Assembly: GCF_001037465.1 (NCBI RefSeq) | Contig: NZ_LFCV01000056.1 | Location: 1-58,112 of the forward strand | Direction: 5' to 3' | DNA length: 58,112 bases | DNA from: Xenorhabdus khoisanae | GTDB lineage: Bacteria > Pseudomonadota > Gammaproteobacteria > Enterobacterales > Enterobacteriaceae | In this document: one piece after another, positions 49,287 through 57,873 of the stretch | Position numbering within the stretch: the stretch's first letter is position 1 | Layout: each line of letters begins with the position of its first letter | Notes under the pieces: generated by a model | Told to the model about the DNA's origin: nothing | Databases searched by the model: none | The model's input: the letters and a program-made list of their open reading frames with translations, nothing else | Position numbers and translations under genes: made by a program

Positions 49287-50303
49287 TTGAACAATCACAA
49301 TCAAAATAAAGATAACCACGAAAATAGTGGTGATAAAAAATCACTTATTGTGCTAACCGACTCTCAACAAAATCAGGGTAAGCTGATGTCGATATCAGCA
49401 TCGGGAAAGCAGATATATGAAAACCCCGCAGTTGCATATCTTGTCAGTCTTGGCTCAAAACGCAGTCGCCAAACGATGAAATCATTTTTGGATATCGTGG
49501 CAAAAATGTTGGGATATCAAAATGTGCGGGACTGTGCTTGGCACGCACTCCGTCGTCACCATGTTCAAGCAATTATGGAAATGCTTTCAGATTCGGGTAA
49601 AGCGCCGGCAACAATTAATACTTATCTTTCTGCTTTGAAAGGTGTTGCATTGGAAGCCTGGACAATGAAACAACTCGACACCGACAATTTTCAACATATA
49701 AAACAAGTGCGATCTGTCAGGGGAAATCGATTGCCAAAAGGCAGGGCGCTTGAGCGTTATGAAATAAAAGATCTATTTTTTACCTGTGAAAACGATGTTA
49801 GTACAAAAGGATTACGTGACGCTGCGATTATTGGAGTGCTTTTAGGTTGTGGTCTGAGACGATCAGAAATTGTTTCGTTAGATATGAAACACATTATTCG
49901 TCGCGAACAAGCATTAAGGGTTATGGGAAAAGGGAATAAAGAACGCTTATCTTATATGCCCGAAGGAACATGGGAACGTTTAAACCGTTGGATAGATGAA
50001 GTTCGCGGGGATCATGCCGGCCCGCTTTTTACCCGCATTCGTCGCCATGATGACGTAACTGATAACCGCTTGTCAGATCAAGCTATTTATCACATCCTTG
50101 AGATACGCAGAATAGAAAGTGGATTGGAAAAATTTGCTCCCCATGATCTGCGCAGAACATTTGCATCAGCCATGTTGGATAATGGTGAAGATATCGTAAC
50201 CGTCAAAGATGCAATGGGGCATTCAAGTATTACCACGACCCAGAAATATGATCGACGTGGAGATGAACGCTTAAAGAATGCCGCCAGAAATCTCAATTTT
50301 TGA
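49287..50303 (+). CDS. tyrosine recombinase/integrase (TTG start)
   Basis: This 338-residue site-specific recombinase appears complete. It has an N-terminal SAM-like core-binding domain (about 45-150: AVAYLVSLGSKRSRQTMKSFL, APATINTYLSALKGVALEAW). The catalytic domain carries Arg in LGCGLRRSEIVSL, Lys in GKGNKERL, the HDLRRTFAS box, GHSSITTTQKY with the second His, and Tyr in KYDRRGDE. The TTG at 49287 is chosen because GGAGG lies five bases before it; the next good ATG would remove the first 35 residues. It borders the right copy of the ~245-bp direct repeat and the toxin locus, so it may have mobilised this region. No att core was identified. Confidence 0.9.
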   Translation: MNNHNQNKDNHENSGDKKSLIVLTDSQQNQGKLMSISASGKQIYENPAVAYLVSLGSKRSRQTMKSFLDIVAKMLGYQNVRDCAWHALRRHHVQAIMEMLSDSGKAPATINTYLSALKGVALEAWTMKQLDTDNFQHIKQVRSVRGNRLPKGRALERYEIKDLFFTCENDVSTKGLRDAAIIGVLLGCGLRRSEIVSLDMKHIIRREQALRVMGKGNKERLSYMPEGTWERLNRWIDEVRGDHAGPLFTRIRRHDDVTDNRLSDQAIYHILEIRRIESGLEKFAPHDLRRTFASAMLDNGEDIVTVKDAMGHSSITTTQKYDRRGDERLKNAARNLNF

Positions 50304-50337
50304 CAGAGAAGAACTATTTTCTAACCTTAACTAAAAA

Positions 50338-50386
50338 CAAAGCTCCTTTCTTTATTGTGTCACTTCACATCAGGGGGGCTTTTTAT
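50338..50386 (+). terminator. possible terminator after the recombinase gene
   Basis: AAAGCTCC and GGGGCTTTT can pair (one G-T pair) across a loop of about 20 bases, followed by Ts. The long loop makes it a moderate candidate. The rest of the 238-base spacer shows no gene. Confidence 0.4.
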
Positions 50387-50541
50387 CCAATAAAAATATG
50401 AGTTCATACTTATCGCTAAAAAATTCAATGCTCCTCATTTCCTGAACTGACTCTTTTTATGATCAAATATCGTTCGACATACCGCTCATTCAATGTTAAT
50501 TATTTAGTTTTTTATCAATAACCATTGATAGGTGTATTTAT

Positions 50542-51420
50542 ATGACCTCAAAAACACTTTGGAGTACTTACGGTCCAACTTCTCTTTTCGTTTTATTATG
50601 GAGCAGTGGCGCTATCTTTTCCCGTTGGGGGTTAGATCATAGTTCTTCTTTTGCCATTTTGACGGTACGTTTTTCCATTGCTTTTCTGTTTCTGTTGATA
50701 CTCTGTATGTTCAAAAAACGTTACCTTCCTGCTCCTGGAAATAGGAAAAAAGTTGCCACAGTGGGTTTATTGATCATCGGTGGATATTCTATTTTTTATT
50801 TTCTGGCATTGGAACATGGTATAACGCCCGGTATTTTGGCTACAGTGATGGGAATTCAACCGATTATTACACTTTGGGTGATGGAAAGGCACTTCACTGC
50901 TTACCGTTTAATGGGATTAATCTTATCTTTCATTGGCTTAATGCTGGTGGTATTTCAAGGTTTGGTATTGACGGAATTTTCCTTTTCAGGCACTTTTTTT
51001 GCTTTGGCAGCTCTGTTTTGCATGAGTATCGGCGCCATCTTTCAGAAACAAATCCATCAAGCTCCTTCTGAAGTCTTACCATTGCAATATGGTGTAAGTT
51101 TATTACTTTGCCTGTTATTTATTCCTTTCAAGCCTTTTCATATTGAACCCGTTATAGGTTTTATTGTGCCTGCATTGTGGCTTGGTTTAGTCATTTCTGT
51201 TGTTGCTCAATTATTACTTTATCGACTTATCAGAGCGGGTAATTTAGTCAATGTCACTAGCTTGTTTTATCTTGTGCCAGGGGTAACAGCAATAATGGAT
51301 TATTTATTTTTAGGTAACACGTTATCTATTTTAAGTATCCTTGGAATGTTCGCGATAATAATCGGCTTGGCTCTGGTTTTTAGCACAAAAGAGACAAAGA
51401 AGATTGGAAATATCAAGTGA
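50542..51420 (+). CDS. EamA/DMT-family transporter
   Basis: This 292-residue inner-membrane protein has ten hydrophobic helices in two EamA repeats. It opens with the family hallmark LLWSSGAIFSRWGLDHSSSFAILTVRF. The second repeat begins near residue 145 (FFALAALFCMSIGAIFQKQ) and includes YHLVPGVTAIMDYLFLG-like sequence near residue 250. Family members export amino acids or related metabolites. It is the first of four co-directional genes with the amidinotransferase, desaturase-like and oxygenase genes, so export of the pathway product or of ornithine/homoarginine is an attractive but unproven role. The ribosome binding site (AGGTG) is modest. Confidence 0.85.
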   Translation: MTSKTLWSTYGPTSLFVLLWSSGAIFSRWGLDHSSSFAILTVRFSIAFLFLLILCMFKKRYLPAPGNRKKVATVGLLIIGGYSIFYFLALEHGITPGILATVMGIQPIITLWVMERHFTAYRLMGLILSFIGLMLVVFQGLVLTEFSFSGTFFALAALFCMSIGAIFQKQIHQAPSEVLPLQYGVSLLLCLLFIPFKPFHIEPVIGFIVPALWLGLVISVVAQLLLYRLIRAGNLVNVTSLFYLVPGVTAIMDYLFLGNTLSILSILGMFAIIIGLALVFSTKETKKIGNIK

Positions 51421-51578
51421 ATTCAACGGATTAATTTTCCATAATTTATATGGTTTATTATGATGAATATTTACAATAAGGATACAATTGGAGATCACTG
51501 GAGTTGCTAATTTTTAAAATCTGATTAATCTCAACAAACGGGAGCATTAAGAGACATTCAATAACGAAAGGGGGCAAA
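51421..51578. other. spacer between transporter and amidinotransferase genes
   Basis: 158 AT-rich bases; no hairpin terminator was seen, so read-through from the transporter gene is possible, but a separate promoter could also fit here. Confidence 0.35.
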
Positions 51579-52670
51579 ATGAGACAACCACCTCATTTAA
51601 AATCATCTAAATCACCCGTTAATGCATATACTGAGTGGGATCCACTTGAAGAAGTTATTGTTGGTATTGTTAATGGTGCCAGATTTCCTGCATGGCATAT
51701 GGCACTGGAACCTGTATTACCAGACAATCAAATTGTCAATTTCCAAAGAAATGCAGGGCGTTCTTTTCCCAAAGAATTTATTGAATCCGCTTCTAAAGAA
51801 CTAGAAGAATTTGTTCACATTCTTGAAAGTGAAGGTGTTAAAGTTCGTCGTCCTGATGTGCAAGATCAATCACAAGTATTTGGTGCGCCAGGGTGGGCGA
51901 GTACAGGATTATATTGCGCCATGCCTCGGGATATACTTTTTGTTATTGGCGACAATATTATTGAGTGTCCATTGGCATGGCGTTCTCGTTATTTTGAAAC
52001 AGCAGCTTATAAATCTTTACTCAAAGAATATTTCAAGGCGGGTGCTAAATGGAACGCAGCACCTAAACCCCAATTGACTGATGCACAATATAATTTCGAT
52101 TGGGAGAAGGAGAGTAAAGAGCAGCAAAGGGTTGTTCTTGCAGTTACAGAATTCGAACCCACTTTTGATGCGGCTGATTTCTATCGTTGTGGTCGAGACA
52201 TTATTGCTCAGAAAAGCCATGTAACAAATGATTTTGGGATTGAATGGTTAAGAAGACATATTGGTGATGAATATCGTATCCATGTCTTTGAATTTGATGA
52301 TCCAAATCCAATGCATATTGACGCCACTTTTTTTCCCATTGCACCAGGGAAGTTGCTAATTAATCCTAAAAAAGTATCGAAAATTCCTGAACTATTTAAA
52401 GGTTGGGATGTATTGCACGCACCAAAACCGATTATTCCTGATTCTCATCCTTTATATATGACCAGTAAGTGGATCAATATGAATATATTAATGTTGGATG
52501 AAAATCGAGTTATTGTAGAAAAGCAGGATGAACCAATGATAGCAGCGATGAAGCGTTGGGGATTTACACCCATCACATGTAATTTCAGAAATTTCAACAG
52601 CTTCGGTGGCTCTTTCCATTGTGCAACATTAGATGTCAGACGTCGTGGTAGTTTACAATCTTATTTTTGA
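51579..52670 (+). CDS. L-arginine:glycine/lysine-type amidinotransferase
   Basis: This 363-residue enzyme of the AGAT/AmtA family moves the amidino group of arginine to an amine acceptor, releasing ornithine. All catalytic elements are present: the Asp in FEPTFDAADFYRCGRDI, the His in NPMHIDATFFPI and the Cys near the end in GGSFHCATLDVRRRG. The C-terminal ending RRRGSLQSYF is nearly that of animal AGAT. The length equals that of Pseudomonas AmtA (about 362), which makes homoarginine from lysine. Glycine (giving guanidinoacetate) is the other candidate acceptor and sequence reading cannot decide. GGGGG precedes the ATG. Spacing of 158 and 117 bases to its neighbours fits a loose operon. It could feed the NRPS with homoarginine. 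Confidence 0.92.
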   Translation: MRQPPHLKSSKSPVNAYTEWDPLEEVIVGIVNGARFPAWHMALEPVLPDNQIVNFQRNAGRSFPKEFIESASKELEEFVHILESEGVKVRRPDVQDQSQVFGAPGWASTGLYCAMPRDILFVIGDNIIECPLAWRSRYFETAAYKSLLKEYFKAGAKWNAAPKPQLTDAQYNFDWEKESKEQQRVVLAVTEFEPTFDAADFYRCGRDIIAQKSHVTNDFGIEWLRRHIGDEYRIHVFEFDDPNPMHIDATFFPIAPGKLLINPKKVSKIPELFKGWDVLHAPKPIIPDSHPLYMTSKWINMNILMLDENRVIVEKQDEPMIAAMKRWGFTPITCNFRNFNSFGGSFHCATLDVRRRGSLQSYF

Positions 52671-52787
52671 TTGTTAATAAAAAATTATTAGCAGTGAATA
52701 TTTGGCAAAGTTAATTGTATATTTATCGCAATAAAAATATTAACTTGAAAATATATTCACTGTTGAAGTTTTAACGATGAGGTAAAT

Positions 52788-53783
52788 ATGAAAATATGGA
52801 AATATTCTTCTAAAGATTCTATCATGTTTATTTTTAGCTTGTTAAATATTGTTATGAGCGTCACATTAGCGTGGTATTGGAATGTTTTTTCCATTTCAGG
52901 TTGGTTATTTAATATTGCTATTGTTTCATTGATTTCCACTTATAATATTATAGTCATTTCACATTTCTTTAGTCATACACCATGGTTTATATCACCAACC
53001 ATGAATAGTTTTGTTTCCATGCTAAACTCTATCAATATAGGGCAATCAATCCAAGCCTATAATCTTACACATGTTAGAAATCACCATAAGTATCATAATG
53101 ATAATGGTGATCCGATTAAAGATAGCTCATCAACGTTCTTGGGAGGTAAAAGCGGAGAACACAATACATTGTGGAACTATGCTATTCTCAGTGGAATCAA
53201 TACACTTTATAGCATGATTCCTCACGTATTATGGGCAGTATTTTCATGGAAGAAACCATTTAGTCCATATGATCATGGGTTTGATAAACTGATTTCAAAA
53301 ATCGAAACTAATAAGAAAAAAGAACTCATCCAATTACGTTTAGATCGGGTGGCTATTTTTATTGGGTTGGCTTTTTTCTTTACTCTATCTTGGCAATGGA
53401 CATTGCTTTGCTATTTACCTTCGTTATTAATTGCTTTTATTTTAGTTAATGTTCAGAACTATTATGAGCATTACGGTGCAAATCCAGAGAATCAATTCTC
53501 TAATTCAGTCAGTTATTATGGGAAATTGTATAATTTACTAACTTTTAATGATGGTCATCATCAAGAACATCATATTTCAGGTGGTACGCACTGGAGCCTT
53601 TTGCCTAAATTGCGTAAAAGATATGCTTCTAAATTCAAAGAACAGGAAAGAATAGTCAGCCCCGTACCTGCTATTTTAGGTTTTTTACACAGGAAACGAA
53701 AATTGCTGCATAAAACTCAAGAAATAAAAATGAATTCCAGTATGAACACCAAAATAGCTGAAAATAAAACAAACAAAACATGA
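52788..53783 (+). CDS. membrane fatty-acid-desaturase-like di-iron protein
   Basis: This 331-residue integral membrane protein has the three histidine boxes of the desaturase/hydroxylase superfamily: HFFSH (near residue 60), HVRNHHKYH (near 100, HxxHH) and DGHHQEHH (near 255, HxxHH). Four or more hydrophobic helices lie between them. GAGGT precedes the ATG. The 2OG oxygenase gene starts 23 bases after its stop, so the two are co-translated. Members hydroxylate or desaturate lipids, but relatives sit in secondary-metabolite clusters. As I recall, the phaseolotoxin cluster also pairs a desaturase-like gene with an amidinotransferase. The substrate is unknown. Confidence 0.85.
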   Translation: MKIWKYSSKDSIMFIFSLLNIVMSVTLAWYWNVFSISGWLFNIAIVSLISTYNIIVISHFFSHTPWFISPTMNSFVSMLNSINIGQSIQAYNLTHVRNHHKYHNDNGDPIKDSSSTFLGGKSGEHNTLWNYAILSGINTLYSMIPHVLWAVFSWKKPFSPYDHGFDKLISKIETNKKKELIQLRLDRVAIFIGLAFFFTLSWQWTLLCYLPSLLIAFILVNVQNYYEHYGANPENQFSNSVSYYGKLYNLLTFNDGHHQEHHISGGTHWSLLPKLRKRYASKFKEQERIVSPVPAILGFLHRKRKLLHKTQEIKMNSSMNTKIAENKTNKT

Positions 53784-53806
53784 CGTAATACAGTAAAGGA
53801 ACAGCC

Positions 53807-54673
53807 ATGACGCACAAAAAATTATCGCTCACAGGAGTAAAGTTGGCAGAATCAGAATTTGTTATACATGAAACTGAAGGCTGCATAGAAAAAAGTGCTG
53901 TTGATGCTCTTCTGGATGGTCATCTTGCAGCATGTCGAATCCGTCATTTTTTATCAGAGGAACAACGAAAGAAAATTATTAATAATTTCTGGCTTTCTCC
54001 AGCAAGAAAACCTCGATATGGTGACGGCATCGATGGAGTAGAAGGATATTTCCTTGGTGCTTCCCACATAGAAAAAACAACCTTTGAATATTTCGAAGAA
54101 GCCGAATATTTTCGCCTAGCCGTTGATCAACTCTTTCAGGATACGATTAATCCTCAGATTCATTTTATAAATCAGTTAACCAATTCACAGTCAGAACATT
54201 TATTACAGGTTCGGCCAGCTATGCATCAAGGGCGGTTTGCTGGCAATGTCAAAGCAGTCTACTGGAATAACTCAGGCGAGTTTTTGTTATTACCCCATGA
54301 TGATTTGGCTCAACTGAGTGATCCTCGGCAAAATGATTTTGAAATTCAGAGTGTCAAGCGCGTAATGGCTGTCAATTTCTATGCAGAAGTTCCACAAGAC
54401 GGCGGGCAATTGAAAGTGTGGAATATTGACCCAGACGTAGAATCCCGTTCAGCTCTTGGATTGACTCACAGTGGTTTTCCTTATCCTACAGATTCGCTCG
54501 AAGAGCATGAGAATATGGTCATTGAAATAGCCCCTGGGGATTTAATACTACTGAATGGAAATTTGATACATGCTGTTCTAACAGGAAATGCCAATCAATT
54601 GCAGGAAAAACGGCTACTTATTACATGCTTTATGGGAGTAAACAAAGATGGCGAGCTTATTTGGTGGACATAA
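53807..54673 (+). CDS. 2-oxoglutarate/Fe(II)-dependent oxygenase
   Basis: This 288-residue protein has a cupin-type 2OG-Fe(II) core. The iron ligands are seen as LLLPHDDLAQL (HxD, near residue 165) and the distal His in LNGNLIHAVL (near 248), with the 2OG-binding Arg 16 residues on in KRLLIT. The sheet strands VMAVNFYAEVPQDGGQLKVW and the loop after them match PKHD/prolyl-hydroxylase-like small-molecule oxygenases. AAAGGA lies upstream of the ATG, 23 bases after the desaturase-like gene. Hydroxylation of a guanidino amino acid is suggested by the neighbouring amidinotransferase, but that is inference. Confidence 0.85.
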   Translation: MTHKKLSLTGVKLAESEFVIHETEGCIEKSAVDALLDGHLAACRIRHFLSEEQRKKIINNFWLSPARKPRYGDGIDGVEGYFLGASHIEKTTFEYFEEAEYFRLAVDQLFQDTINPQIHFINQLTNSQSEHLLQVRPAMHQGRFAGNVKAVYWNNSGEFLLLPHDDLAQLSDPRQNDFEIQSVKRVMAVNFYAEVPQDGGQLKVWNIDPDVESRSALGLTHSGFPYPTDSLEEHENMVIEIAPGDLILLNGNLIHAVLTGNANQLQEKRLLITCFMGVNKDGELIWWT

Positions 54674-54707
54674 ATCCTGAAAATGTTATTGATGATATGG
54701 TGTGAAA

Positions 54708-54765
<58 letters not shown>

Positions 54766-54793
54766 AATGAGCTTCTATCATTTATTGAACTCG

Positions 54794-55738
54794 TTATTCT
54801 TCATCTACCTTGATAGGGCAAACAAATCCATCAGGTTTTATCGCTAACAAATCACATTTAAGCCGATCGATAACATGTTCGGCAGTATTGCCAAGAAATG
54901 CGGCTGATAACCCAGTTCGACCAAGGATGCCCAAAACAACCACACCTGCATTTAATTCATCACATATTTCAGAAATCACTTTTTCCGGCACACCTTCATG
55001 AACGTGGGTTTGTTGTTCACTGATATGGAATTTCTGTCGCAACTCTTTCATTGCAATCAAATGTTGACCACGCAATGCCTGATTGTACACATTAGGGTCA
55101 AAGTCAGGCAATTCAGTTGCAATATTTAAAGGGGCAGTAGGATAAGCACTAACGAGATGAATCAAGGGATCTTTTACAATGCGATTAGCGAGGTCTTGTG
55201 TTTCACGCACCAATTTGAGATTCAATTCATTATGGTAAGGTTCTTCATTGGATAAATTGACTGCAACCACAGCAGAACCATTTTCTGGCCATACTTGATC
55301 TTTTACCATCCAGACAGGGCAAGGACTTTTGCGTAGCAGATGCCAGTCCAGTGGAGTAAAAATCATCGACTCCAATCGGGAATGCTGATGAGCCATTTTC
55401 AATAGTAAATCATGATTTCCAGTGATAACTTCTTGAATAATAGCTTCATAAGAACGATTATGCCAAACCACTTTAATCTCAATATCAATCCCTGATTCAA
55501 GATAATAATGGGCTTGTTGCTTTATCCAAGCGACTCGTTGACCAATCACACCTTTTCGCATTGCGTTTCTTTCTTCAGGAGAAAGTAGGGTAGTCATTTC
55601 ATATGAAAGGTCATAAATAGGTAAAAATGCTTTAATGCGGCCGCCATTGCGTTGCACGATATAAACTGCACGCCTTAATGCGGGTTGATCATCCTGATTG
55701 GGATCAATTGCGACCAAGAGGTTTTGGTAGTTTGCCAT
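54794..55738 (-). CDS. uspE: universal stress protein E
   Basis: This 314-residue cytoplasmic protein has two tandem Usp domains. The first begins [20 protein letters not shown]; the second (about residues 160-310) ends with [38 protein letters not shown], where the G-2x-G-9x-G-type nucleotide loop is visible. It is the E. coli UspE arrangement, linked to stress resistance, motility and aggregation. GAGGAA precedes the ATG on the minus strand. fnr lies 127 bases upstream in the same direction, with a terminator-like hairpin between, which is the usual uspE-fnr order in enterobacteria. Confidence 0.96.
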   Translation of the reverse strand: MANYQNLLVAIDPNQDDQPALRRAVYIVQRNGGRIKAFLPIYDLSYEMTTLLSPEERNAMRKGVIGQRVAWIKQQAHYYLESGIDIEIKVVWHNRSYEAIIQEVITGNHDLLLKMAHQHSRLESMIFTPLDWHLLRKSPCPVWMVKDQVWPENGSAVVAVNLSNEEPYHNELNLKLVRETQDLANRIVKDPLIHLVSAYPTAPLNIATELPDFDPNVYNQALRGQHLIAMKELRQKFHISEQQTHVHEGVPEKVISEICDELNAGVVVLGILGRTGLSAAFLGNTAEHVIDRLKCDLLAIKPDGFVCPIKVDEE

Positions 55739-55819
55739 ATTGAATTCCTCGCAGAGTCTGGATGCCTCTTTAATACAGAAGATAAACCAATATGGACAAC
55801 TATAACAGGGTAAAAGAAT

Positions 55820-55848
55820 GCCAGATCAGCAAAATATAGTGATCTGGC
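55820..55848 (-). terminator. terminator between fnr and uspE
   Basis: An 8-bp stem (GCCAGATC/GATCTGGC) with a 13-base AT loop lies 18 bases past the fnr stop. On the minus strand it is followed by a T-rich tail (ATTCTTTT). Confidence 0.65.
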
Positions 55849-55865
55849 TTAAAGTTTAGATAACG

Positions 55866-56621
55866 TTAGGAAACATTGGCGGGAGCTTTACCAGCCAATT
55901 CGGTCAATTTATCCATATCTTCGACAGCGATATACTTACCTTTGACAGCCAAGATACCATTTTTCTGGAAACGACCAAGCAGGCGACTAATGGTTTCAAC
56001 GGTCAAACCTAAGTAATTGCCGATGTCGCCACGAGTCATTGTCAGGCGGAATTCACGAGGTGAGAAACCACGTTGCGAAAAGCGACGTGACAAATTATAG
56101 ATAAATGCAGCCAGCCTTTCTTCAGCATTCTTTTTGGACAGCAACAGGATCATTTCTTGATCACCTTTGATTTCTCCACTCATCAAACGCATCATCTGCT
56201 GGCGGAGATTAGGCATTTTTCCTGAAAGGTCATCCAGCGTTTCAAATGGGATCTCACATACCATTGATGTTTCAAGCGCTTGAGCAAAACTTGGGTGTTC
56301 AGTGTTAATGATGGCATCAAATCCAACTAGATCACCAGCAAGATGGAAACCCGTAATTTGTTCGTCGCCTTCTTCAGTAATTGTATAACTTTTGATGGTT
56401 CCTGAACGGATGGCATAGAGTGATCTCAATGAATCACCAGCTTTGAACAAAGTTTGCCCTTTCTGGATGGGTTTCTTGCGCTCGATGATATTATCAAGCT
56501 GATCAAGCTCATGTTCATTTAAGGTGAAAGGAATACAGAGCTGGCTAATGCTACAATCCTGACAGTGGATTGCGCAACCACCAGATTGAATCCGACGAAT
56601 AATACGTTTTTCCGGAATCAT
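55866..56621 (-). CDS. fnr: fumarate/nitrate reduction transcriptional regulator FNR
   Basis: This 251-residue global anaerobic regulator of the CRP family is close to E. coli FNR throughout. The [4Fe-4S] ligands are present at Cys20, Cys23 and Cys29, with a fourth in ETSMVCEIP (near residue 122), so oxygen sensing is intact. The cyclic-nucleotide-like barrel spans about residues 30-150, followed by the long dimer helix ([19 protein letters not shown]). The helix-turn-helix has [13 protein letters not shown] with the E-S-R contacts to TTGAT. A candidate FNR site lies just upstream, consistent with autorepression. It marks the conserved right core. Confidence 0.98.
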   Translation of the reverse strand: MIPEKRIIRRIQSGGCAIHCQDCSISQLCIPFTLNEHELDQLDNIIERKKPIQKGQTLFKAGDSLRSLYAIRSGTIKSYTITEEGDEQITGFHLAGDLVGFDAIINTEHPSFAQALETSMVCEIPFETLDDLSGKMPNLRQQMMRLMSGEIKGDQEMILLLSKKNAEERLAAFIYNLSRRFSQRGFSPREFRLTMTRGDIGNYLGLTVETISRLLGRFQKNGILAVKGKYIAVEDMDKLTELAGKAPANVS

Positions 56622-56643
56622 AGGGAGTGCTCATTAGAAGTGA

Positions 56644-56657
56644 TTGATATGCGTAAA
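56644..56657. promoter_or_regulatory. candidate FNR box upstream of fnr
   Basis: TTGATATGCGTAAA has one perfect half-site and one with two mismatches to TTGAT-N4-ATCAA, 23-36 bases before the fnr start codon. The position would suit autorepression. It could equally serve the divergent DmsC-like gene. Confidence 0.4.
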
Positions 56658-56887
56658 TTTAACATATTTAGGTAGTTCTGGTAAGAGCCAGATACCCGCA
56701 TTAATCGCGGCATATATCATCACGAGCGAAAAAAATATGAAATTTTTTTTGGATTAACGTCGAATTTGCGTAAAATTTTAACCATTCCATATAATATCTC
56801 AATCAAATTGAAATTTAATTAATAATATATGGATGTAATACGCGTCGATGATGTTGTTTGGTTACAGATAAATGGAATAGGATTGAC
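56658..56887. other. AT-rich divergent spacer between fnr and the DmsC-like gene
   Basis: No gene was seen; promoters of both genes are expected here. An in-frame TTG at 56858 extends the membrane protein without a ribosome binding site and is not used. Confidence 0.4.
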
Positions 56888-57784
56888 ATGAGTGAGTGGT
56901 TGTTAATTGCATTTACAATGATAGTGCAAAGTTCTGTGGGGCTTGTGCTGATGAGTGTACTTTATGTTTACTGGTTTAAGTACGAACTAAACACATGGCA
57001 ACATTCAGTAACTATTCTTGTGCAAAAAACATTATTAAAAACATACTTAATAAGTAGTGTACTGGCAGGTATCGGGCTTATCTCCTCGTTGAATATTTGG
57101 GAATATCCACTTAGTGTTTACCAATCGTTACACAATGTTAAGCAGGAATGGATAAACATAGAAACGATTTTTGCCGCTGTCTATTTTGGCTTGCTCGTAC
57201 TACATACACTTTTTGTTGTGCTTAGAAAGCGGGTTTATTTTTATATCATGTTGGCAATTGGCATCATTGGAGTCATTGACGTCCACTATATGGCGATTAT
57301 TTACGTCAATAGTGACATGGTTACATGGACGAACATCAATACCTATTTTCTGTTCTATGGCGCAGTATTTACTTTAGGCCCTGCCTTGGCTTTATCATTT
57401 ATCGGCTGTCCGTTAAGAAAATCCATTCGAGGAAAATTACCTATTAAGCTAGTAATGACAGCTCTCTTTGTTGTTTTTATCAGTGTTACTGTACGGTTGA
57501 TTGAGCACCCGGCCTATATGGAATGGTTAGCAGAAGTCACAATGGTTAATGACAATATGATCTTCCCACATCAAACGGAACTTAATATCAAAAGTGCCTT
57601 TGGACTAAAAATGCTTTCATGGTGCTTATATATTATTGCAATGGCAACCTGGACTTATGCCTTATGGAAGGGAAGAGATAACCTATTAATTAATAACACT
57701 TATTCTATTCTCGTCGGTTCGATTCTCATATTTATCGCTGAATTGGTTAACCAATATACATTTTTTATTATGTGCAACTTATGA
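56888..57784 (+). CDS. DmsC/YnfH-like membrane anchor of a molybdoenzyme reductase
   Basis: This 298-residue protein has about eight transmembrane helices. The N-terminus MSEWLLIAFTMIVQSSVGLVLM follows the DmsC pattern (E-W-L, then F-T...Q...G at the start of helix 1), as does the overall length of about 290 residues. DmsC-type subunits oxidise menaquinol and pass electrons to an iron-sulphur subunit and a molybdopterin reductase such as DMSO reductase. No DmsA or DmsB gene lies within the 330 bases that remain in the window, so partners must be elsewhere. The start at 56888 is chosen because AGGA lies upstream and the family pattern begins there. Divergence from fnr fits anaerobic control. 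Confidence 0.75.
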   Translation: MSEWLLIAFTMIVQSSVGLVLMSVLYVYWFKYELNTWQHSVTILVQKTLLKTYLISSVLAGIGLISSLNIWEYPLSVYQSLHNVKQEWINIETIFAAVYFGLLVLHTLFVVLRKRVYFYIMLAIGIIGVIDVHYMAIIYVNSDMVTWTNINTYFLFYGAVFTLGPALALSFIGCPLRKSIRGKLPIKLVMTALFVVFISVTVRLIEHPAYMEWLAEVTMVNDNMIFPHQTELNIKSAFGLKMLSWCLYIIAMATWTYALWKGRDNLLINNTYSILVGSILIFIAELVNQYTFFIMCNL

Positions 57785-57830
57785 TAAATAATTCATACTA
57801 CTTCCGTTGATTATCCTGCTCCTTACGTTC

Positions 57831-57873
57831 CACATAACAGAATCGGTGACAACGTCACGGATTCTGTTATGTG
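57831..57873 (+). terminator. long hairpin after the DmsC-like gene
   Basis: A 14-bp perfect stem (57831-57844 with 57860-57873) encloses an inner GTGAC-AAC-GTCAC hairpin. No T tract follows directly. It may be a terminator or a 3' stabilising element; 57874-58112 shows nothing else recognisable. Confidence 0.5.
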
